A stretch of DNA of 64,000 nucleotides from Apostichopus japonicus (taxonomy: Eukaryota > Echinodermata > Holothuroidea > Aspidochirotida > Stichopodidae): NCBI RefSeq assembly GCF_037975245.1, contig NC_092574.1, positions 9,025,713-9,089,712 on the forward strand, read 5' to 3'. The notes below the pieces were generated by a model. That model did no database searches. It was not told the origin of the DNA and was given only the letters and a program-made list of their open reading frames with translations. The position numbers and the translations under genes were made by a program. Position 1 is the stretch's first letter. Each line of letters opens with the position of its first letter. Shown piece after piece: positions 45,874 through 57,402 of the stretch.

Positions 45874-48800
45874 ATGACATGTATGTCTTCGGAAACGAAA
45901 GAACAGAGTAAAACTTGTTTTTCTTTTCCCTTTAAAATGGTAAGTAGCTTAAAAAAGCTGATACAAGATCGGTTGATGCTGCAGGTTCTACATTTGTATT
46001 CTCATTCAGCTGAACTAAAACTAAGCGTCGTTGCAAGTTCGCAAATGTTACTTGTTACTGTTAGGCCTTACCTGGCAAATAGCATAGAAATATCATACAT
46101 GCCTAGCCTTTGCCTAACACCACCGTGTACTTATTTATGCTTAGCCCAATCTTCTTCGGAGGCTACAAGACTCGTTTTACTGGGCTATGCATAAATAGTT
46201 TCTCATGGTTGTAGCTTTTACGTTAAGTCCGAGTTCATGTGTTATCGTCTTGTAATATAAGCAAGCTTTATAAGAATAAGATGTAACTTCCAAGTTCCAG
46301 GTGAATATGATGTAACTTCCACTTCCAGGTTATGCTCACCAAACTTTACTGAAACAGTACTGGCAGTAGGCTAGGCTAGTCAAACTCTGAAGTTCTAAAA
46401 TCTAAGACCGATTCAATCACTAGTAATAATTCTTGCTGAATGACTCCTGACTTTGCTTGATATCATCTATTCTGCAATGTATTTATCCAAATAAAATGAG
46501 TAAATTTCTAGGCCTATATTTGATATCTGATCAATGGAACAGACTTGAATTTCGACCAATTGAATTGGGGTTTGTTACTTTGTTAATAAACAGTAGGAGT
46601 CCTGTATTCATTTGTATGCTTTAAAATGATTATATACCTTAATTTTTTTACCTTGTGTGAGCCATAAGACTTACAGCAGTGCTGTTTACATTGTAAAGGC
46701 ATTCTTCCATATTAAAAGAACAGGGAAACTTTCTTTATTTAAAAAAGGAACTTAAAATCTGACACATGTAGCAGCTTAAAACATGTTTTCTTGTCACAGG
46801 GAGTTGGACCTTCAGGACTTGTGAATGACATAGGACCAGAACATTTCCCACCCAATGAGAGATACTTTGCACTTGTCAATGTAAGTACTGTAGTGCAGAT
46901 GTGTGATTTGTATGTTTTAAAAATGTCAATAGGCAGATATGTGTGACTTTCTATTCTGGATATATGTAAGAGTTTTGTCAAGATAATTTTTAACATGCCA
47001 CCATGACAGGAACTGTATGGTACTGTATCTGTATTCATGTCTGTATGTGTGTATAAATGTGTGTGTGTGTCTTTCAATGTGCACAATGGATGCTAATTAT
47101 GTGACACTTTTGAACAGTTTGGATGAATTTCATGTACATATGGTATGTAGATAAACTGTAGTAAGTTTTCACTTGAGGTCCTCCTTTCTCAAAATCTGGG
47201 AACATTTTAAAACAAGCTAGTATTGTAACTCAAAGAAGAACGTGGAGAAAGTTTTGTCTGTAAAGCAGTGTTGGTGATATGTCACTTGTAAGATGGTCAT
47301 CAATGGTCATTGTGCATAAAGTGTAGAAGGGGAAACACTGCAGATCATCAAGTCATGTGTAACACAGAGTGGTACTAATTCAACTGTTTTATAGGTCTGC
47401 TTAACATATCGCTTTCCTTAAATCACAGTTTGGAAACACCTGCTACTGCAATTCAGTTCTTCAGGCTCTCTATTTCTGCAAACCTTTTCGGGACAAGATT
47501 CTAGGTTACAAAAGCCAACCTAAGAAGAAGGAGACTTTGCTCTCCTGCTTGGCAGATCTCTTCAATAATATTAACACACAGAAGAAGAAAACTGGTGTAA
47601 TTGCTCCTAAGAAATTTGTGGCCAAACTTAAGAAGGAAAATGGTAAGTTTCAGTTTTTAATCCCATAATTTGTAAGTTGCTGGTGCATTTTAAGCTGTGA
47701 AATTTATCTTTTTGTGGAAAATTTACAAAGGAAAATGCTGTTAATACTGTATATATATTGAAAGTTCTGTGGGACTATGATGTGAAGAACAATATTTAGA
47801 ACAGTAGTAGGTGCTACTTCACTTGAAATGTTTTGTTTAATGGAGACTTTAATGGAGGCATTTGAAGGGGAGCTATCAGTGTTTATCTTTGTTCCTTTCC
47901 TTTAGAACTATTTGACAATTTCCTTCAACAAGATGCTCATGAGTTCTTGATATACCTGTTAAACACTGTTGCAGATTTGTTACAAGGTAAGCTTCTGAAC
48001 TTATAATTTGTGACTGTCAACATACGTTTTCTCTCACTTTGGAAATACGGTCTCGTTGCTATTTCTAAGTTTGAAAATTGCCTTGGTACACTTTGAAAGT
48101 TGGAAAAATTGCCCCGTTGCCATCCTATTTCAATGAAAGTCTAAGGAATGCTCAATTTTGTAACTTATTACTAACATTTTGAACCATAAAATGGAATTCA
48201 TCTTCTTCTGGTTTCAAAAACATGTCAGCTTTCATTGGTGGAAAATATTTGAAGTACCACTTCTTTGTCATGTATTATGTGGAATCTACCGTTCATTCAT
48301 TTTTGCGTAGAAAACTGATATTCATCTTTACAATTGTATAGCAACTGGAGCATTTTTTTGTAGCCTTTCACAATGCATAAGTACTGGATAAGTTATTCCC
48401 TGTACAATATATATATATGCTTCTTTAACAGTGATGACCTTAGGCACGATATTAGTTATGTATATGATTTTATGACTTAAGACAATTGAAAGCCATGGAG
48501 GCACTGATATAATTTCTACACCCCTTTCCATGTTGGGGTAAAGTTTATCCTTTAAACAGCAGAGCCTGGTTAATTATTTTGAGGGATATTACTGGTGGCT
48601 TAAGTTGATTGCTTAATAAAAGTGCTGGATATCTTCAGCATCTGTAGGTCAAATCCACATCCTTATTTTTGCATTTGTATGGCCTAGACGTTTTTAAATT
48701 TTTGTTGTATTGTTTGTAAACTCAGGTATTCAACCAGCAGTGTGGATTTTATTTTTTCACTAGTAAGTGTCACATACTCTGCCCAGGAATGCCATATATA

Positions 48801-49272
48801 CTGGAGCAGGATTTTCAGTAGAAATTGGGAATTATTCTCAATCTTATTCATCTTTTCGGTGCTCCTCTTGACTTCAAAGGAGGTGGAATAGTTACTTGAC
48901 CAAGTAACAGGAATTGTTTGTGTCTGAAGAAGCTTGAAAGTGATTCACAATGTCCTACTGAGTTCTTCCTGATGTTCTGTGAAAATTAGACATTTCCTGT
49001 AAATTGAATTATTCTGGCTGTCACTGAATCACAATGTACATTCCAGCATCATTTGGGAAGTCTTTTTTATTTTCTTGGTCATGATTTCTTCCAGAGGAGA
49101 AACCCACAGACAAGAACACCTTAAAAGGAAAACAAGGACTGCCAAATGGAAAATATAATGGTAACAACAACGAAACAAAAACAGAGCCCACCTGGGTACA
49201 TGATATCTTCCAGGGTACTTTGACAAATGAAACACGATGTCTTTGCTGCGAGGGGGTTAGTATTATGCTCTC

Positions 49273-49319
<47 letters not shown>

Positions 49320-49678
49320 GGTTATAGCTAGGAGATTGTGAGTGCTGTTTAAATAAATTTGCGAAGCGTAGCGAGCGAAGCTCTCGCATCTCACGGCTGG
49401 GGGCCCAGGGGCCCGCTTAAGGGTGATTTTTGCTATTCAGATTTACAGTTGGTAAATAACATAAAAAGGTGACGTTATTATCATGTTTTATGGCAAGGGA
49501 AAGATAAATTTGTTACTTTTGTTGTATTTCACAAGCATTTTACTATTATTTTGTGCTGGCCGGTGGACTGTTTATTCACTTCCAATGCCGGCTGGCAGGC
49601 GTGAGTGGCGGTTACCACCGGCCGCTGCCGGCCGGCGTGGCTATGACCCTGTATATATATATATATATATATACATAT

Positions 49679-49741
<63 letters not shown>

Positions 49742-52700
49742 TTGAAGGATCTGTTTTTCACTTCCTTATCACTTCTATTCCTTAACAATTTAATGACTTT
49801 ATTTATATCTATAAGTAGAACATTGCAAATTATGTATATATAGTTTAATATTTCATACACCTGAACAACAGATACATAACCCTTGCAGTGAATAGTTATT
49901 TGCTAGTGTTAGTCTATTCCTGTTTATTATTCTGTGTATTCTATGAATCATGTGTATTATTCCTGCATGTTTGGGTGTTGGGTCGTGTTTATTTCATTTT
50001 TTTTATTTTTGAGTAAACAGAGACCTGTTTTGTGGGAAATTCTTAAAAAAGTACCACTGACTATTTAGTTCTCAATGACTCTTTTTGTATACAAGGTTAG
50101 CACAAGAGATGAAGACTTCCTAGATCTTTCAGTTGACGTTGAGCAGAATACGTCCATAACGCACTGCTTGAGGTAAGTACTGCCCTCTATAAAGAAAACT
50201 GTATCTTTCAAAAGATTGGTAGCTTATTGCCTTTGTTTCTTGTCAATAGATTGAATGAATGGAATTTAAACCTTGGTGTGCAAATGGAACTGAAAGGTGA
50301 GCCATGGTGCTGGATAAAATGATGGACTCATAGTGGGGAAAGCTGCTTTAAAGTTGCTTGCCTTCGTATTGAAGGATATTAATCCATACTAGCTCTGTGA
50401 TTGGTTCCAATGACAGTTGATAAATTTGAACTGCTAATGGTCCATCTATCTTTCCATCATAGGGAATTCAGCAACACAGAAACATTGTCACAAGAGTGCA
50501 AATACTACTGCGAGAACTGCTGCAGCAAGCAGGAAGCTCAGAAAAGGTAAAGACCAATGTTCATCACATCTTTATCCCAAGCAAACTACGATAATGTAGC
50601 TGGGTTTCGATTTTGGTCGTTAAGTTTATCCTCACAGTTTGTCCACTTGATGAGAATGAGAGTGAACAATGGTCAATTTTGCAACGAAAAAGTTGTAAAA
50701 AATATCACTTTTGTATGATACATAAACTACAGATGTAGTAATGAACACGTGACGGTATGCAACAGTTTGCGAGAAGCATGATACAATAATTTTCAATTTC
50801 AGCACACAGACATGATTGATGGCCATATGTTAGCTCTAAAAACTGTGTGACATAGCTTAATCAAGTGTTGACACAGACGTTAATTTAGATAATTTGCGAT
50901 ATCAGTACTTAAGTAATGTCAGGTTTAATTCTTTTTGGACCGTATGGTTAAACTAAGTCACTACAGACCATCTACTAGCTGTAATATCACACGGTGTCCC
51001 ACTTTTCGTCCAAAGAAATACGGATGATACAGAGTTATCGGCTAGGGAAGGGATAATTTGTTTTATGTGAAGGCTACTTGCATAGAGCTGAACACATCTG
51101 TTAGAATATGCATCCATTTGGGTGTTTAAATTTGGACAAGTGAACTTTTCTTTGAGTCCTTCAAGTGACGGATATATGCCGAGGACGTGGTGGTCTCTCA
51201 ATTATATTTTATAATTTTTTGCATAATTTGGAACTTTGAACTTAATTTGAACTTAATGACCAACCGCATGACAATGGTGATGTATTGAGGTTTTTCCGAC
51301 GTCCCACGACTTTCCGACTTCTTTTGTGTGCATACTAGTACATGCTTCTATGTATTGGTACATTGTAGAATATGATAGTTTCTTTTAATTTGGGAAAAGA
51401 ATAAAGCAACCACTGAACAGACTGCTAATGTGTTATCAATGATTCTATGAATGTATGACAGACAAACTAGATTTAATTGCTGTTTTGATCCTGTGTCATG
51501 CAGCCTTCCATTCAATACTGTACGTGATCCCTGGAGAATTTGTCTGTCATTACCCCATACTATTAATAACTGACAATTGATATCCATTGAAAAGTACAGT
51601 ACTCCTGGTTTATCTGGACATATCTGGACCAGAGATAGTGTGGATATGACAAAAATCTGGACTTTCCTACATGTTCTGCGGAATTTGCCATTTTTCAATT
51701 TATCCCCACATAGCATAATGCGTTTTACAATGTGAAATGCAGTACAGTTTTAATGTAGCCATTGTCATGGCTTTAAGTAATAAATAAACTCAACCAAATG
51801 GACCTTTTAATTTGTCAAAACTTGTTACATGTGTTAATGGTATCTGAAGAACTGGACTATGGTTATGATATATGTACAACATTATATAAATGATAGGATA
51901 TCAAGTTGGGATAATTCAGGATTAAAGGTGTTGGGATAATCCAGGATTAAAAGTGTTGGGTTATCCAGGTTAAGCTGTATAAGTAGTATACAGTGCAGTT
52001 TTCTCATGTAATAAATATATTAAAGCCTGTGTTGTTACTGAATGAATGTTCTATCGTATTTTCAGAATGCAAGTTAAGAAGCTGCCAATGATCTTAGCAC
52101 TCCATTTGAAGAGATTCAAATTTGTTGAGCAATACCAGAGGTACACCAAGCTCTCATACAGGGTCGTCTTCCCATTGGAGCTGAGGCTGTTGAACACAGT
52201 GAGTTTCTTAATGAGATGTTACAATGGTCTGAGGTTAATAACCTCTTGATTGATATCTTCTTGTTCCTGTTAGATAAAGTCTTTGTTAATCTCATAGTTG
52301 AATAGCATTAAAATGTAATGAGTCACTTGATTTAAAAAGTGATGCAACTGGTAGGAGTTAGTTAACCTCCCTTTCCTCTCCCCACCCCCCCCCCCCCCCC
52401 CAAAGAGATAGCACAGTCACTTGCAATCAAACCCAACCCGGAAATAAAGTGACTTGGTACAACTCTTTAGATGCCATTTAATTGGCTGCAACCTTTTTTC
52501 AGAGGGTTGGGGGGGGGTTTGATGGGTGGGGTGAGTGATGTCAAGATTTAGAGTAACATATGGCCAAAAATCTGTTAACTGCATGAATAAGGTAACTCAT
52601 ATCATGATTTTTGGGGGGTTATTTTTATTGCAATCTAGCCAAGGAACATGACATTTCTTTCACTTCATCCTGCTAATTAGTCTCAAAAGGCAGAGTAGTC

Positions 52701-54442
52701 TGCACCAGCCCTCATCAGTTGGTTGCTCTAACCATAGGTGTGTTATGTCCATATTACAGTGATAAGAGGCCAACTTTGTAAGAAAAACATTTTATTTTCT
52801 GAATCTACTTTTATTTTACAGAGTGATGGAGCGGAGAGTTCAGATAAGCTATATGATCTCGTTGCTGTTGTAGTTCACAGTGGAAGGTGAGTAACGATCT
52901 AATTGAGCTAATTGATATACAATTTGCATGAGCCTGCACAGACAGCTGTGTAGAAGCTTATCATTAAACGACAATAGACATTGCAACACAGGGTTGGCAT
53001 TTTTAATGTGATTAGTTGTGGAATTTTTGGTGTGATTAGTGGTGGCATTTTCGTGTGATCAGTGGCGGCATTTAATCATTCTCAGGATACACCCCGCACA
53101 ATACTGCTAATTGTAGTTTCTTGCGATTTCGCTATTGCTAAGGCCCTCCTGTAAAACAGAACTCACTTTAAAATCACACCAGATAAATTGGAACATGAAC
53201 CATTATTCATCAATTTAATTAATTAAAACTTATCTTTTGCTACAGTGGGCCGAATAGAGGACACTACATTACCATAGTGAAGAGTCACGGCTTCTGGTTA
53301 CTTTTTGACGATGATGTTGTAGAGGCGAGTCCTAATATTTGTGTTCAGTTTACAGACATATATTTATAATTGCTACAAGGTTCTTTTTCTTTTCTGGTTT
53401 AATCATGAAAGATTTACGTCTGTATTGCTTGCCCTTTAACCACAGTAATTCGCAATTTTCAGTTAAAGGTATGGGCTGATTGTAAGGAAACAATGGTAGA
53501 TATTTTGCGTACATGTAAGTCAACCTTTCAAACAATATCGAACCTGAATAGCCCAGGTACGTTTAATCATGATAGACCTACGTCTGTATTGCTTGCCGTT
53601 AAACCACAGTAATTCGACATGGTTGACTGAAGCCTTTCAGTCAAAGGTATGCGCTGATTTTAAGGAAACAATTCTAGGAATTTACATACATGTAAGTAAA
53701 CCGTTCAAACAATATCGAACCGGAATAGCCGAGGTATGTGATATGAATCCGTGCACTGTATATGCATAGACACAAACAAATGAGGGAAGCATTAAAGCAG
53801 ACCAGCTATGGAAGGTGTGTACTGTTAAACTCAATCCGCTGAACCTGAACAGCTACCCAACCTCTCCATCATAAAGGGAAAAAAAAAAGACAAAAACACC
53901 CCCAAATTCTTAAAATGCCAGGACAGCAGTATGTGAAGTCTTCCATTACTTTACTGAAATTCACATTGTGAGGAATAAGTCAATAGACTTTCCGTTCCCA
54001 CTGCCTAAGTTAAAGCTAAAGTAGGGACTGTATGTGCAGGGGTCTATAGAGTGTGCAATATATGTAAAGTGTTCTATACACTAGGGAGTGGTCAATGTTT
54101 TGGCAGACTTTCTTATTTTTCCCCATCTGATACTGTCTGGTTCTTCATGCAAGTATAACATCTGTCTAAAGAAAATGCCTGATAACTCAGACCATCACAA
54201 TAAGTATGAATTTTAAATGGCAATATGTTGCAACAATAGGTGAGTGGTTTAGTGTTTTGGTACAAGTCGCACAATAGAGGAGGAATTTTAGTCTTTTTTC
54301 TCAACATTTTTCTCATTTTTGTTTTTCTTTTATTCAGAAAATCGAAGTGTCTGCAATAGAAGAATTTTACGGTACAGCCACAGATGTACAGAGGTCTACA
54401 GAGTCGGGTTACATTCTCTTTTATCAAACCCGTGATATCTGA
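45874..54442 (+). CDS. USP12/46-like: Ubiquitin carboxyl-terminal hydrolase, USP12/USP46 type
   Basis: Cysteine protease that removes ubiquitin; family members act with the WD40 activators UAF1 and WDR20. Exons: 45874-45939, 46800-46880, 47429-47642, 47906-47986, 49095-49255, 50096-50172, 50463-50546, 52066-52198, 52822-52886, 53246-53324, 54338-54442; product 381 aa (vertebrate USP12/46 ~366-370). Catalytic Cys54 lies in FGNTCYCNS, His327 in NRGHYITIV and Asp342-344 in WLLFDDD. Zinc-knuckle pairs are Cys196/Cys199 and Cys243/Cys246. [14 protein letters not shown] and [12 protein letters not shown] are nearly invariant family blocks. Exon 5 carries a Lys/Asn-rich linker slightly longer than in vertebrates. 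Start: the upstream ATG gives 21 extra residues before the Met at 45937-45939 that directly precedes the splice, also a usual family start. The last intron has a GC donor. Confidence 0.95.
49274..49316. repeat. TA-rich microsatellite beside exon 5
   Basis: A TA run with one interruption starts about 20 bases after the exon 5 donor and ends at the left edge of the element at 49317. The matching TA run continues at 49652, so the element split a single microsatellite. Confidence 0.9.
49317..49651. mobile_element. hAT-like MITE inserted in a TA microsatellite
   Basis: Ends read CAGGGTTATAGCTAGGA and, reversed, CAGGGTCATAGCCACGCC, which are imperfect terminal inverted repeats with a CAGGG terminus typical of hAT elements. 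The 335-bp body is GC-rich and includes GGGGGCCCAGGGGCCCGC, similar to a block at 62637-62662. It lies in USP intron 5 and codes for nothing. Confidence 0.65.
49652..49738. repeat. (TA)n microsatellite with TATACA interruptions
   Basis: Right-hand continuation of the TA tract next to the MITE. Tyr-Ile open frames on both strands are artefacts. Confidence 0.96.
50640..52000. other. USP intron 7, possible Tigger-like remnant
   Basis: No exon here. Around 51594-51990 phrases such as CCTGGTTTATCTGGAC, GGATAATCCAGGATTA and the right edge GGTTATCCAGGTTAAGCTGT resemble ends of pogo/Tigger-like MITEs, with TACAG near both limits. The similarity is weak. Confidence 0.3.
53397..53736. repeat. Diverged 164-bp tandem duplication in the last USP intron
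   Basis: Copy 1 (53397-53560) and copy 2 (53561-53736) share TTTAATCATGA, ACGTCTGTATTGCTTGCC, CCACAGTAATTCG and CAAACAATATCGAACC, but differ by many substitutions and an insertion near 53617-53633. It begins 72 bases after the GC donor. Confidence 0.85.
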
Positions 54443-57402
54443 GAAACTCCCTCCTAAAACACTGAGAAAGTAATCAATCGGAAATGGATTTAAAAGGAAG
54501 TACAAAGCCAACTAAAATGTGAAATATTAATCAAGAGACACTTGTATGGTGTAAAATGCATCCCTGGACCATCAACAAAAATAAGAATGCACCAATTTGT
54601 CCCATGCTGCATCACGATTTGTTTAGATGACATCAATGTAAGCTTTTGTAAAGTCACCACCGTCAAAAGTTGACCACCTAACTTTAAATCTTCAACATCA
54701 AATGACAGAATGAGATATAATACTTCCCAGAAACTTGACTGACAAGGACATTTTGTCTACTTCAACAATGTGTCAAGAGAACCACTTTGATTGGTAGAAA
54801 TCTCCAGGTATTTTGTTTACAACCAAAATCATGTGAGATAAATACTTTCAGCCAACTTTTCCAAATGTGAGGTCATTTGTAGTTATTTACTGGAATGTAT
54901 CTGCAGCTATTTCAAACTGCTAACTTTCTCACGGTACTGGTACAATTTATATTCACAAAGGAAAACATTGCCATTCACTGTTTTTCTGTACATATGGCAT
55001 GAGCCTAAGCTATAGCCTATTTTATGCAATAGTGTGTAGTGTCAACTTTATGACCTCTTCTGTCATAAGGTCGCAAGAGAAACTATTTGAAGAAGAATTT
55101 GTTTAAGTTTTCCCTAATGGATATTTCTACATATTCCATAGCCCATATTGACAATTCTAGGGATAAAGGTCAGAGGGTTATAATAGATATTAACATGTTG
55201 AAGTGGAGAGTTTTTGACAGTTTACATTACCTCTGTTTGAGGATGAACATATTCTTTTAGTATCCTTATACTTGTTTTTGCCCCAACTGTTGTAGCATTG
55301 TGGAATACTGGCTGATGCAAGCTTTGTTGAACAACTTGATACAGTCAAGGCTGCTTGTTTGTGTCAACAGTCTTTTTGAAGTAGAATTGAGTTTATTTTC
55401 TCATTGATTTGGTATTTTATCTTAATTGGGGCTTGTTTCTCTGCTGCCATTGTCGCGTAACTTTGTTCACCACCTGCATGTTCATTGCAGTGTGTTGAAC
55501 AGGGGCCTTTATCCTCGGTTAGTATTCCAGATAGTTGTGTGTACCTGGGAAATTTCTCATACATACAAATGGTTGTCTAGAGAGCATAGTCTATTGTAAT
55601 AATGTTTAATTTTCAAACAACAGCTAGTGATGTTTTGCAAGAGTTACTGTAACACAAAACTTTGCAAGTTACCCTAGCACATATTGTTTTATTGGGGGAG
55701 AAGTCATGCATCAATATTCGACCTGCTCTTGAACACTTTAATGGAAGAAAACTTTTTTCCTTTTTGGGCATGACCTTTTTGTATGTATGGAACATAATTT
55801 TTGTGTAGTCAGGTTACAGTATTTGAACACATACCAGTTGTCACCAGCATGGCATTTAACAGTTGTATAATTTAACATCAGATTCATGTTTAAGGTTCTC
55901 TTGTGGTTGCTATGGAAATCTTGTTGTTTTTAAAACAAAATAGTCATTAATGTCTCATAGTAATTAAAGATGGAATGTTCTTGATTAATGACAATCACAT
56001 AGATACTGTCAACGTTGTGTGATTCTACCAATGATCAGGGAGCATTTTCTGGGCCGAAGGATGATTTGATCAAATGTCAATAGCGAAGGCCCGAGCAGTT
56101 TGCATGGAAGGATCACTAGAATACTTTTGTTTTAAGAGGAAAGAAGGATTCTCAATCAGTTTTAATTTAAATGTTGTTCGAAATCATTACCGGTAGAATT
56201 TTGGTAAATTGTTAAGGACCTCCAAGCGGTAAGTAAGTTTACTTAGGCTTGGTAAAGTTGTGTTAGGCCTGTCTTAGTACTTCTTGTTTTGTTAATTTTT
56301 GAAATGAATTATGTACAAATGAAAAGGTATTTCAGATATTAATTATATATATAAGTATTCAAAACACAGCCTGCATGTTTTATTGTGTGTGGATTTAAAG
56401 GGGTGGGAAAGCGAAATAGTGATTTATGGGGAAATCCCTGATCAGCCTTCACAAACTTCTTCTCAAATGAGAGTCGGCATTAATGGCCTCAAGTGATGCA
56501 CCCATCCTATTCAATCGATGATTCGCCTTCCAGAAAGATACACCCTTACCTAAATCAGACAGCTGGGTAAGTGGAAATTTGTTCATTTGGCTCTCTTCCT
56601 GCATTTGGCTCTCTTCCTGCCCTCAACCCCCCCTTTCCTGCTTGAAATTCTGCACATTTCCAGTGATAAGTGTACCCTATTCCAGAGAACCATGGACAAA
56701 TGTCACTTTGATGCAGTAATAAAAGTACATTTAGTGATGAGAAAATTTAGGTTTTATTTTATGTCAAAAGAAGCATAATGATCACAAACCCAAGGTACTA
56801 GTGGGGTATCTATGATTGACATATGAAGCTAACATGTGATAGCAAGGATCGGGAAGAATAAAATCATCTTCTACGAGACTACTCCCAGTAGAGAAGAGAT
56901 TGTACCTTCGCATATATCAGGTATGTATGCTGGGGTTGACACAAAGTTCAATAGTAGTTATCAGCACAAGTTTGCATTTCAACCTCACTATAGTTGCACT
57001 TTATAGTCTTAATATGCCTCAGTGCCTACATTTGAACTTCTCAAGTTTCCAGGACCGCTTCCGCTACATGTGAGGCACATTCAATGACCCGAGGGCCACA
57101 CCCTCTCTCCAAAGTTCTGGATTGTCCCCTGCTAACAAAACTTAAACTACCCAATTTCTGAAGAGATTACATCATTGCCAGACATGTGAAGAGAACTTTC
57201 TCATGTCAACTATTCAATTCATAGCCATCTACTTAGTGGTTAAGTTTAAATTATATCATGGCTGAAATATAGCCCATTGAACTGCACTATTTATGTTTAA
57301 TTCATAACACTTTAGACCAATTATAACCATGACAACAAATGAAGAAACGAAGACAACTACAAATACACATGCTCAACGCATTTATTATGGTCTCAAATAG
57401 CT
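54443..57402. other. 3' regions of the convergent USP and RPL21 genes
   Basis: The stretch after the USP stop is AT-rich without coding signal and is probably a long 3' UTR plus spacer. AATAAA signals on the + strand occur at 56718-56723 and 56857-56862. Short open frames on both strands lack homology. Confidence 0.5.
57381..57386 (-). terminator. Polyadenylation signal of RPL21
   Basis: AATAAA on the - strand, 17 bases after the TAA stop at 57405-57403. A very short 3' UTR is normal for ribosomal protein genes. Confidence 0.75.

Noticed and set aside
51348-51716. 122-residue - strand frame inside USP intron 7
   Set aside because: Overlaps Tigger-like repeat phrases and has no recognisable domain.
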